Of a stretch of DNA of 64,000 nt, positions 52,423 through 59,925 are shown one piece after another. The stretch's first letter is position 1; each line of letters opens with the position of its first letter. The translations under genes were made by a program, and so were the position numbers. Below the pieces are notes generated by a model. That model did no database searches. It saw nothing but the letters and a program-made list of their open reading frames with translations, and was not told the origin of the DNA. Origin of the DNA: B10-G9 sp964627755 (GTDB lineage Bacteria > Chloroflexota > Anaerolineae > Anaerolineales > UBA11858); the NCBI GenBank assembly GCA_964627755.1, contig CAZVIH010000064.1, positions 98,122 through 162,121 on the forward strand. Direction: 5' to 3'.

Positions 52423-53169
52423 ATGAAAAAAATTACTGCTAATCAAATTCTTACTTTGCTGGCAACTGTTGTTACTATCACTATCAATGCGCTCGCAAAT
52501 ATTTTGCCATTGAATGGAAACTTTACAGGAGATCTATCTGATCGGTTTGAGATCTTCTTCGTCCCGGCTGGATATGTCTTTTCAATCTGGGGATTGATTT
52601 ACATTGGATTGTTTGTCTATACGATCTTCCAGCTCTTGCCCTCCCAGGCAGAAAATCAAACTTTAAAAAAGATCGCGCCCTATTATTGGATCGGGAGTTT
52701 GGCCAACTCAATCTGGATCTTCCTTTGGCATTATGAAGTATTCTCGGTTACCTTGATCGCGATGGCTGTGATCCTGGTTTCGTTATTGGTCATCAACCGA
52801 CAATTGACGGGTTCTGCGGGAAAGACAAAATGGCTTGTAAAACTGCCTTTCAGTATATATCTGGGATGGATCAGTGTAGCAACGATTGCCAATGTGTCTC
52901 AGACATTATTCTTTTTTGACTGGAATGGATTTGGTATCAATCCTGAGGTTTGGGCAGTGATTATGTTGGGGATAGCCAGTTTGCTGGGGATCCTGATGGC
53001 CTGGCGAGAAAATGATACTCCCTATCTTTTGGTATTGGTCTGGGCCTTTATCGGCATTACTGTTAGCCAGGCTGGATCATCATTGGTTGTAACTTCAGCT
53101 TGGGCAGGTGTTATTATTCTTATAGTGGCATTATTTGCCAGTATCTCCAAATATAAGAAGGTATTCTAG
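52423..53169 (+). CDS. tspO: TspO/MBR-family tryptophan-rich sensory protein
   Basis: 248 residues with about eight hydrophobic segments. The TspO-like parts are FFVPAGYVFSIWGLIYIGLF and WIGSLANSIWIFLWHYE, rich in Trp at helix ends. It is longer than classical TspO (about 160 residues). TspO proteins bind porphyrins and are linked to light and oxygen responses. The ATG at 52423 has GGAGAG upstream; an earlier ATG at 52327 lies before the promoter. It is the first gene of the rightward light-cluster transcript. Confidence 0.85.
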   Translation: MKKITANQILTLLATVVTITINALANILPLNGNFTGDLSDRFEIFFVPAGYVFSIWGLIYIGLFVYTIFQLLPSQAENQTLKKIAPYYWIGSLANSIWIFLWHYEVFSVTLIAMAVILVSLLVINRQLTGSAGKTKWLVKLPFSIYLGWISVATIANVSQTLFFFDWNGFGINPEVWAVIMLGIASLLGILMAWRENDTPYLLVLVWAFIGITVSQAGSSLVVTSAWAGVIILIVALFASISKYKKVF

Positions 53170-53178
53170 GAGAGGGAA

Positions 53179-54015
53179 ATGGCAATTCGAATAGTTACCG
53201 ACTCGACCTGTGATTTACCACAAGATGTTATCAAATCCTTGGGCATTACGGTCATCCCTTTATATATCAATATTGGAGACCAGGGTTTTCTGGATGGGGT
53301 CGAGATCTCCCGCCTGGAATTCTATACCAATCTGGCTCAATATCCTTCACATCCAACCACGGGCACTCCTGGAACAGCTGCTTTTATCGCAGCATTTGAC
53401 AACCTGGTTGACCAGGGAGCTGAAGAGATCATTTCCATTCATATCTCAGAAGAATTAAGTGCAACAATTGATGTTGCGAGAACGGCTGCCCGGGAATATA
53501 AAAAAGCCAGGGTGATCGTTCGAGATTCGGGGCAGTTATCTATCGGAACGGGATTTCAGGTTGAGCTGGCAGCCAGGATGGCAGATGAAGGCAAATCCAT
53601 TGATGAGATCATGGTCGCCCTGGACAGCCTCAGATCAAGGACGTTTGTAACGGCTGGACTGGACACTTTGGAATTCTTGCGGCGCAGCGGCCGCATGAAT
53701 CGTTTTATGACCGGCATCGGAAGTTTAATTCAGCTGAAACCGATCTTGACCATGAAAGATGGCCGGCCAGGATCTGATCGAGTCAGGACTTCCATCCGGG
53801 CTGAAAAAAGATTGATTGCATTGCTGGAAGGATATGTTCCTATTGAAAGATTTGCCTTGCTGCACACAAATGCTCAAAAAAAAGCAGATGAATTTAAAAA
53901 GAAAATTGAAAAATACTTACCAGAGGGGGAAATCTTCTCAATGGATATTACTCCTGTTATTGGGGCCCATCTTGGTCCAGGAGCTGTAGGTTTTGCGATC
54001 GTCTCGAAAGCTTAA
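53179..54015 (+). CDS. DegV-family fatty-acid-binding protein
   Basis: 278 residues. The N-terminus is VTDSTCDLPQDVIKSLGITV, followed by TGTPGTAAFIAAFD, ISIHISEELSAT and FLRRSGRMNRF, and it ends with IGAHLGPGAVGFA, all diagnostic. DegV/FakB proteins bind a fatty acid for phosphorylation by FakA in membrane lipid synthesis; FakA is not in the window. AGGAGAGGG precedes the ATG, nine bases after the tspO stop. Confidence 0.94.
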   Translation: MAIRIVTDSTCDLPQDVIKSLGITVIPLYINIGDQGFLDGVEISRLEFYTNLAQYPSHPTTGTPGTAAFIAAFDNLVDQGAEEIISIHISEELSATIDVARTAAREYKKARVIVRDSGQLSIGTGFQVELAARMADEGKSIDEIMVALDSLRSRTFVTAGLDTLEFLRRSGRMNRFMTGIGSLIQLKPILTMKDGRPGSDRVRTSIRAEKRLIALLEGYVPIERFALLHTNAQKKADEFKKKIEKYLPEGEIFSMDITPVIGAHLGPGAVGFAIVSKA

Positions 54016-54051
54016 ATATCCGAAAATGATGGATCATAAATAAGGAAAAAT

Positions 54052-54936
54052 ATGAATAAAGAGAATTTACGATACTATATCGGAATCCTGGTCATTGTGC
54101 TGCTTGGTCTTGGTGTTGCCTTGGCCGGAAGTCAGGGTGGATACAAGCTGGCGGGACTGCCAATCTACGCTCTGGGAATAGGGGTTGCATTCTTAATCCA
54201 GTGGATTGTGTTTATCTCGGCTTATGTAAATAAGACTGAAAAATACTTTGACCTCACTGGCAGTATTACCTATATCACGGTAATGTTAATTGCACTGATT
54301 TTCAGTCCGGTGAGGGATTTCAGATCCTGGTTGTTATTCGGTATGGTCTCTGTCTGGGCATTCCGGCTGGGAACATTTTTATTCCAGCGCATTAAAAAGG
54401 CAGGGGAAGACAGGCGATTCCGGGAGATTAAAGAATCTTTCCCAAGATTCCTCCAAACCTGGACACTTCAAGGGCTCTGGGTCACGTTTTCGCTGGCTGC
54501 AGCCCTGGTTGTTGTGACTTCGGTAAAGCGCGTGCCTTTTGATATCTTTGCATTGATCGGTATTCTGATTTGGGGTTTTGGGTTTGGTCTGGAAGTGATT
54601 GCAGACAGGCAAAAAAGTTTATTCAGGCAGAATCCGGAAAATGAAGGCAAATTCATCCGGACTGGTTTATGGGCCTGGTCCCGTCACCCAAACTATTTTG
54701 GAGAAATCGTGCTCTGGATCGGAGTAATGATCATTGCTTTACCTGTTTTGGTTGGCTGGCAGTGGGTTGCTTTGATCTCGCCGATATTTATCACAATATT
54801 GTTGACCCGAGTCAGCGGCGTGCCTATGCTTGAAAAACGGGCTGATGAAAAATGGGGCGGCAAGGCTGACTATGAGGCTTACAAAGCCAATACATCTGTT
54901 CTGATTCCGTTACCGCCAAAAGGAGAGACCAAATGA
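54052..54936 (+). CDS. DUF1295-family membrane protein (steroid 5-alpha-reductase-like)
   Basis: 294 residues with about eight transmembrane helices and a C-terminal signature block FIRTGLWAWSRHPNYFGEI, found in DUF1295 and steroid 5-alpha reductase/ICMT relatives that bind NAD(P)H or SAM. DUF1295 genes are frequent members of LitR-linked light clusters together with cyclopropane synthases and photolyases, so a role in lipid modification is suggested. Its stop overlaps the next ATG (ATGA). Confidence 0.9.
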   Translation: MNKENLRYYIGILVIVLLGLGVALAGSQGGYKLAGLPIYALGIGVAFLIQWIVFISAYVNKTEKYFDLTGSITYITVMLIALIFSPVRDFRSWLLFGMVSVWAFRLGTFLFQRIKKAGEDRRFREIKESFPRFLQTWTLQGLWVTFSLAAALVVVTSVKRVPFDIFALIGILIWGFGFGLEVIADRQKSLFRQNPENEGKFIRTGLWAWSRHPNYFGEIVLWIGVMIIALPVLVGWQWVALISPIFITILLTRVSGVPMLEKRADEKWGGKADYEAYKANTSVLIPLPPKGETK

Positions 54937-55274
54937 TAATGCAGATTTTAAGGATTATTGCTGGTGCTGCTACCATAATCACAGGTATTGTATCCCTGTT
55001 CTGGCCTATGAAAGTTCCTGGTTTTACGGGATTAGAGCCAGCTGGAGGAAGGGGGATCACTGAGATCAGAACAATTCTTGGTGCTTTGTTTGTTGGCCTG
55101 GGCGGGGTAGTTATCTATTTTAACAGTAGAGAGGCCTATACCATTTTAGGTGTTACGTACCTGGTCATGGCTCTGGTCCGTGGAATATCGATCCTGGTTG
55201 ATAAATCGCCGGTATCCTCGAATATCATAAGTTTTGTTGTCGAACTGGTCTTTGGAATATTGTTGGTTATATAA
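54933..55274 (+). CDS. Small membrane protein (DUF4345-like)
   Basis: 113 residues, four predicted transmembrane helices, with GLEPAGGRGITEIRTILGAL between the first and second helices, typical of the DUF4345 family. Function unknown. It starts with an ATG overlapping the preceding stop, with GGAG seven bases upstream. It is therefore co-translated with the DUF1295 gene. Confidence 0.8.
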   Translation: MIMQILRIIAGAATIITGIVSLFWPMKVPGFTGLEPAGGRGITEIRTILGALFVGLGGVVIYFNSREAYTILGVTYLVMALVRGISILVDKSPVSSNIISFVVELVFGILLVI

Positions 55275-55284
55275 GAGGTTGAAT

Positions 55285-55617
55285 ATGAAAACTGCAAAAG
55301 TGATCGCTGTTCTGGGTGTTTTGGCTATGACAGCAGTGTTAATCTACGGTTTTAGTGCAGGGGATTTTGGTAGGGATGGCGGTGAGATTGTGAAAAATCC
55401 GTGGGGTATTGTATCCCTGGTGGATTTGTATACTGGATTTATCCTGTTTTCGGCCTGGATCATTTATAGGGAAGGTGTTACGCTGCGGTCGATTGTCTGG
55501 GTGATTTTGATGATGGTTCTGGGATTTTTCAGTGCCAGTTTGTATGCCCTGATTGCATTGTACCAAAGCGATGGGGATTGGCAGAAGTTCTGGATGGGGA
55601 CGAAAGCTGGTGGATAG
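55285..55617 (+). CDS. Small membrane protein (DUF1475-like)
   Basis: 110 residues with three predicted transmembrane helices. NPWGIVSLVDLYTGFILFSA and IIYREGVTLRSIVWVILMM resemble DUF1475 proteins. The ATG at 55285 has GAGG six bases upstream; the reading frame is open further 5' into the previous gene, which is not a likely start. Function unknown. Confidence 0.78.
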   Translation: MKTAKVIAVLGVLAMTAVLIYGFSAGDFGRDGGEIVKNPWGIVSLVDLYTGFILFSAWIIYREGVTLRSIVWVILMMVLGFFSASLYALIALYQSDGDWQKFWMGTKAGG

Positions 55618-56287
55618 GATCAAAGAACTCCAGGATGAGCTGAAAACAGTTTTCGCAGGCAGGGGGGTAAAAATACTTGATGTTTTAGTGCCCCTGCTGA
55701 TTTTTCTGGCGGTCAATCCTTTCTACGGTTTGATACCTGCCTTAGGGGCGTCCATTGGAACAGCAGTTATTTTCTTCCTGATGCGAATATTTAAAAAAGA
55801 AAATGTATATTATGCACTGAGTGGCTTGTTAGCCGTTCTGTTAGCTGCTGGCTTTGCGTTGTTAAGTGATTCGGATGTTGGTTTTTTCATTCCGGGATTA
55901 ATTTCTGGAGCGCTGACAGTCATTCTGTGTTTAGTAAGCATTCTGATAAAACGCCCCCTGGCCGCCTTGTCCAGCCATCTCACACGCAGCTGGCCGCTGG
56001 ATTGGTACTGGCATCCCCGTATCCGTCCAGCTTATAATGAAGTAACTCTTTTCTGGGGAGTGGGGTTTGTGATAAGGCTGGGATTGGAATTTTGGTTATT
56101 CAGGCAGGGAGCAGCTAATTCTCTGGGGCTAATCCGCACGCTGATGGGTTGGCCTTATACCATCCTGTTATTAATCATCAGTTATCTCTTCGGAATATGG
56201 AGGTTGGGAATGTTGGCGGGTCCAAGCGTGGAGGAATTTAAAGCCGGTAAGTCTGAACCCTGGATGGGGCAAAAAAGAGGGTTCTGA
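55610..56287 (+). CDS. DUF3159-like membrane protein
   Basis: 225 residues with six hydrophobic segments: VLVPLLIFLAVNPFYGLIPA near the N-terminus and VILCLVSILIKRPLAALSSH in the middle. The pattern resembles DUF3159 of actinobacteria. The GTG at 55610 overlaps the previous stop by eight bases and has GGGGA nine bases upstream. Last gene before the Rieske promoter. Confidence 0.8.
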   Translation: MDRIKELQDELKTVFAGRGVKILDVLVPLLIFLAVNPFYGLIPALGASIGTAVIFFLMRIFKKENVYYALSGLLAVLLAAGFALLSDSDVGFFIPGLISGALTVILCLVSILIKRPLAALSSHLTRSWPLDWYWHPRIRPAYNEVTLFWGVGFVIRLGLEFWLFRQGAANSLGLIRTLMGWPYTILLLIISYLFGIWRLGMLAGPSVEEFKAGKSEPWMGQKRGF

Positions 56288-56355
56288 TCCAGCAAAAAAT
56301 AAACCGGTCAGCAAAGACAGCGGCGGTAATCCCTATCCTGTAAAGGCATACATGC

Positions 56356-56383
56356 TTGAGTGATATATTTTTTACAATAGGAT
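56356..56383 (+). promoter_or_regulatory. Candidate promoter of the Rieske-photolyase segment
   Basis: -35 TTGAGT (56356-56361), 16-base spacer, -10 TAGGAT (56378-56383), about 67 bases before the Rieske start. It lies in the 163-base gap after the DUF3159-like gene. Match is moderate. Confidence 0.5.
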
Positions 56384-56450
56384 CTTGTCCATTGGTTTGG
56401 TAAGATAGGGTTACTAGTCGCAGATATAGATCAATCAGGGAGGATTAAAG

Positions 56451-57434
56451 ATGATCCGAAAACAGTGGTACGTTGTCCTGGAATCCAAGCAGGTAAAAAA
56501 TAAACCTGTTGGTGTTACCCGCCTGGGGGAGAAACTGGTCTTTTGGCGAGATGAGGCTGGGAACGTTCATTGTGCGGTTGATCGCTGCCCACACCGGAGG
56601 ATTTCATTAAGCCTTGGACAAGTACTGGATGATCATTTGCAATGCCCTTTTCACGGATTTGAGTATGATAGTAGCGGCCGCTGTGTCTATATCCCTGCCA
56701 ATGGAAAAGAAGGAAGAATCCCGGCATCTTTGGTTTTGTCCACCTATCCAACATTTGAGGATCAAGGTTTTATCTGGATCTGGTGGGGGTTTGATCCCCC
56801 TGAAGATCTGGAACCGCCCCTGTTCTTTGATAATCTGGACGAGTCTTTTATTTACAGTACTGTCCAGGATCCCTGGAAGAGCCATTATTCCAGGGCCATA
56901 GAAAACCAGTTGGATGTAGTCCATCTGCCTTTTATTCACCATAATACGATTGGCCGGGGTAATAATACAGTGATAGATGGTCCCTTAGTCCAATGGGAAG
57001 GGGACCAGAAATTACTGGTTTATGTATTCAATCGCCCGGATGATGGAACGCCACCTAAAAAACCCAATCAACTAAGCTTGAATGAAGCTCGGAGTGTTCA
57101 TCTGGAATTTATCATGCCTAATCTGTGGCAGAACTACATCAGCCAAGATGTCCGGGTGCTGATTGCCTTCACGCCGGTGGATGATGACAATTCAATATTA
57201 TATTTGCGATTTTATCAGAGGTTCATCCGTTTTCCATTCCTGGGCAAGCTGATTACCTGGATTGGTATGCCAATGAACTTGATCATAGCACACCAGGATC
57301 GTCGAGTGGTTATTACCCATAAACCCCAACCGAGCTCTTTAATGTCTGATGAAAAACTGATCCAGGGAGATCTGCCAATCATTCAATATCGGAAAAAAAG
57401 AGCAGCATTAAAAGAACTAGCAAAAACAGAATAG
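56451..57434 (+). CDS. Rieske non-heme iron oxygenase (PaO/ring-hydroxylating type)
   Basis: 327 residues. The N-terminal Rieske [2Fe-2S] domain has C46-P-H48 and C65-P-F-H68. The catalytic domain contains D155-VV-H158-LPFI-H163, the mononuclear iron motif. The general layout resembles pheophorbide a / chlorophyllide a oxygenases and other cholesterol- or aromatic-directed oxygenases. The substrate is not known. It requires O2, which is notable in an otherwise anaerobe-like genome. GGGAGG precedes the ATG. It is followed after seven bases by an SDR gene and sits in the light/oxidative-stress cluster. Confidence 0.92.
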   Translation: MIRKQWYVVLESKQVKNKPVGVTRLGEKLVFWRDEAGNVHCAVDRCPHRRISLSLGQVLDDHLQCPFHGFEYDSSGRCVYIPANGKEGRIPASLVLSTYPTFEDQGFIWIWWGFDPPEDLEPPLFFDNLDESFIYSTVQDPWKSHYSRAIENQLDVVHLPFIHHNTIGRGNNTVIDGPLVQWEGDQKLLVYVFNRPDDGTPPKKPNQLSLNEARSVHLEFIMPNLWQNYISQDVRVLIAFTPVDDDNSILYLRFYQRFIRFPFLGKLITWIGMPMNLIIAHQDRRVVITHKPQPSSLMSDEKLIQGDLPIIQYRKKRAALKELAKTE

Positions 57435-57441
57435 TGCAGCC

Positions 57442-58899
57442 ATGAAATCTCCAAATCAAACAAATATCCTTGTTACCGGTTCTACCGGTTATATTGGGGG
57501 GAGGCTGGTGCCTGCTTTGCTAGAAGCGGGATACAAAGTCCGGGTATTGGTGCGGGACCCCGATCGACTGGTGGGCAGAGCTTGGCTGGATGAAGTTGAA
57601 GTTGTGAGAGGAGATGTTCTGGCCCCGGAAACGTTGCCGGCGGCTCTGAATGGAATCACTGCGGCATACTATTTGATTCACAGCATGGCCAGTGGTGAAG
57701 ATTTCCATCAGCGGGATCTTCTGGCTGCAAAGAACTTCAGTGAGGCGGCAAAAACAGCAAATGTCAAACAAATCATTTATCTGGGCGGTCTGGGAGACTA
57801 TCAAGCCGACTTATCAGAACATTTAAAATCACGCCAGGACACGGGAAAGATGTTGGCCCAATCCGGTGTTCCAATCTCAGAGTTTCGAGCTGCCGTCATT
57901 GTGGGGTCTGGAAGTATATCATTTGAAATGATCCGTTATCTGACTGAAAGAGTTCCCCTGATGGTTTGTCCAAGGTGGGTCTATACCAGCACACAGCCTA
58001 TCGCTATTAAGGATGTCCTGGCTTACTTATTGGCAGCCCTCACGACACCCGCGTCACATAACAAGGTAATTGAAATTGGGGGCAAGGATGTTGTTACTTA
58101 TGGAGAGATGATGCTGGGGTATGCGGATGTCCGAGGATTAAAAAGGATCCTGGTCCCGGTACCCTTTCTGACCCCAAAATTATCAGCATATTGGGTTCAT
58201 TGGGTAACACCAGTTTCGGCTGAAATAGCTCATGCGCTGGTGGAAGGATTGCGTAATGAGGCCCTGGTTACAGATCACTCAGCAGACAAAATCTTCCCTG
58301 GAATTACACCAGTAGATTATAAAGAGGCGGTTCAAACCGCACTTACGAATTTGGCAGTTTCTGGAGTGGAAACTCGCTGGACTGACGCTTTGGTCTCCAG
58401 TCAGGGAGAACAGGTACCGGTGCAATTAACGACCCTGGAGGGGTTGATCATGGAGCGCCGCTTCACCGAAATCCAGGCTGATAAAGATCGGGTCTTTCAG
58501 ATATTATCCGGGCTTGGCGGGGAAAGAGGTTGGCTGTATTTCAATTGGGCCTGGCAAATCCGCGGTGTTTTTGACCGTTTGTTAGGTGGTGTTGGGCTGC
58601 GGAGAGGCAGGAGGGACCCTGATGAGCTCCGGGTTGGAGACGCACTCGATTTTTGGCGAGTTGAAGAGATCCTACAGGGCAGCAGACTTCGGCTGCGATC
58701 GGAAATGATCACACCGGGAGAAGCCTGGCTGCAGTATGAACTGGAAGACCTTGAAGAAGGGCGGGTCCTTTTACGGCAAACAGCCTTTTTCGCGCCCCGC
58801 GGATTGCCAGGATTCCTATACTGGTATCTTTTATATCCCATTCATGGATTGGTTTTCTCGGGTTTGATCCGGGGGATCAAGGAAAAATCTGAAAAATAA
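57442..58899 (+). CDS. NAD(P)-binding SDR with C-terminal DUF2867 domain
   Basis: 485 residues. The N-terminal atypical SDR has TGSTGYIGGRLVPALLEAGY and continues to about residue 300. The C-terminal part (about 330-480) has a START-like DUF2867 region (LRVGDALDFWRVEEI, RLRSEMITPGEAWLQYELED). Similar two-domain proteins occur near light-regulated or oxidative-stress genes. Substrate unknown. Immediately downstream of the Rieske oxygenase, so the two may act in one pathway. Confidence 0.9.
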   Translation: MKSPNQTNILVTGSTGYIGGRLVPALLEAGYKVRVLVRDPDRLVGRAWLDEVEVVRGDVLAPETLPAALNGITAAYYLIHSMASGEDFHQRDLLAAKNFSEAAKTANVKQIIYLGGLGDYQADLSEHLKSRQDTGKMLAQSGVPISEFRAAVIVGSGSISFEMIRYLTERVPLMVCPRWVYTSTQPIAIKDVLAYLLAALTTPASHNKVIEIGGKDVVTYGEMMLGYADVRGLKRILVPVPFLTPKLSAYWVHWVTPVSAEIAHALVEGLRNEALVTDHSADKIFPGITPVDYKEAVQTALTNLAVSGVETRWTDALVSSQGEQVPVQLTTLEGLIMERRFTEIQADKDRVFQILSGLGGERGWLYFNWAWQIRGVFDRLLGGVGLRRGRRDPDELRVGDALDFWRVEEILQGSRLRLRSEMITPGEAWLQYELEDLEEGRVLLRQTAFFAPRGLPGFLYWYLLYPIHGLVFSGLIRGIKEKSEK

Positions 58900-58919
58900 G
58901 CAGTATCCTGGAGGTAGAA

Positions 58920-59387
58920 GTGGCCAAGTTATCAGATTTTCAAGAATTCCTGGAAAAAATCAGAATACCGCTTCGCCTGGCCTGTAAAACAGAATCTGGA
59001 TGGCCGATGATACTTTCGCTTTGGTTTATTTATAAAGACGGTTCCCTGTTTTGCGCGACCCGTAAAAGTACTCGAGTTGTGAAATATTTATTGGAGAACA
59101 GGGATTGCGCTTTTGAAATTGCGGCAGATCGTCCTCCTTATTGTGGAATCCGAGGTCAAGCGCTGGCATGTATTGATGAGGAACGTGGTGTAGAAATTCT
59201 GGAAATGCTGCTAGATAGATATCTGGGGAGCCGAGATAATTCACTGGCAGATAAATTACTGCAAAATAGTGTGGATGAGATAGCAATCCGGCTGGATCCA
59301 GTTAACTTATTTTCCTGGGATTTTTCAACCAGAATGGAGGACGCCAGCCCGGGGATGGATTTATTAATTACCAAGGTTTGTCCCTGA
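58920..59387 (+). CDS. PNPOx-fold (pyridoxamine phosphate oxidase-like) flavoprotein
   Basis: 155 residues, split-barrel FMN-binding fold: WPMILSLWFIYKDGSLFCAT, KYLLENRDCAFEIAADRPPY and CGIRGQALACIDEERGVEIL. This family contains FMN- or F420-dependent reductases and heme-degrading proteins. GTG start, five bases after GGAGG. It lies 20 bases after the SDR gene and 55 before the selenoprotein gene. Confidence 0.88.
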   Translation: MAKLSDFQEFLEKIRIPLRLACKTESGWPMILSLWFIYKDGSLFCATRKSTRVVKYLLENRDCAFEIAADRPPYCGIRGQALACIDEERGVEILEMLLDRYLGSRDNSLADKLLQNSVDEIAIRLDPVNLFSWDFSTRMEDASPGMDLLITKVCP

Positions 59388-59442
59388 TAATACCGCAGGT
59401 CCAAAGAGATAAATTTGGTTCAGATTAAATGAGGTAAAGAAC

Positions 59443-59925
59443 ATGTCAAAAATCTACCTGAACATAGCTGCGCCTGATTTTTCCCTGGATACATTTGATG
59501 GTACCAAGGTGACTCTTTCAAGCTTCAGCGCCAAAAAAAATGTTCTGCTGGTATTTAACCGGGGTTTTACTTGACCATTCTGCCAAAAACATATGGCGCA
59601 GTTGCGCGATGATCAATCTAAATTTGAAGAATTGGATACCGTAATTATTGTCGTAGGCCCTGAAGGTTTCAAGACCTTCAGGAACTATTGGGCTGAGAAT
59701 GATTTGCCTTTTATTGGGCTTCCGGATCCATCCCATTCTGTTTTGAAGCTCTATGGGCAGGAGGTGAATCTGTTCAAACTGGGACGGATGCCGGCTATGG
59801 TTATAGTAGATAAAAGAGGCCAGGTGCGGTTTGTTCATTATGGCCATGCTATGTCAGATATTCCCCCAAATAAAGATGTATTGCAGTCTTTAAAATCACT
59901 CAATGCGGAACAAAAACAATCATGA
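59443..59925 (+). CDS. AhpC/TSA-family peroxiredoxin-like protein with in-frame TGA (predicted selenocysteine 44)
   Basis: 160 residues if the TGA at 59572-59574 is read as Sec. Before it the frame encodes the N-terminal redoxin part (MSKIYLNIAAPDFSLDTFDG, KKNVLLVFNRGFT); after it the same frame continues PFCQKHMAQLRDDQ and on to a complete thioredoxin-fold C-terminus. In Cys homologues I recall this site as WCPFC, so TGA replaces the peroxidatic Cys, leaving a Sec-Pro-Phe-Cys (UxxC) motif. A GC-rich hairpin starts 22 bases after the TGA. GAGG lies before the ATG, and the stop overlaps the photolyase ATG. Alternatives are a nonsense mutation or sequencing error, but both halves are fully conserved. 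Confidence 0.8.
59596..59607 (+). other. Candidate bacterial SECIS hairpin
   Basis: GCGC (59596-59599) pairs with GCGC (59604-59607), loop AGTT with G at its second position, beginning 22 bases after the in-frame TGA. Position and loop G fit a bacterial SECIS, but the stem is short and an alternative stem (CTGCC...GGCGCAG) is possible. Confidence 0.45.

Noticed and set aside
59521..59600. The TGA at 59572 as an ordinary stop, with a separate small ORF starting at 59593
   Set aside because: The downstream start lies inside a conserved redoxin motif, has no ribosome-binding site, and would lack the first strands of the fold. The frame is uninterrupted on both sides, so readthrough is the better explanation.
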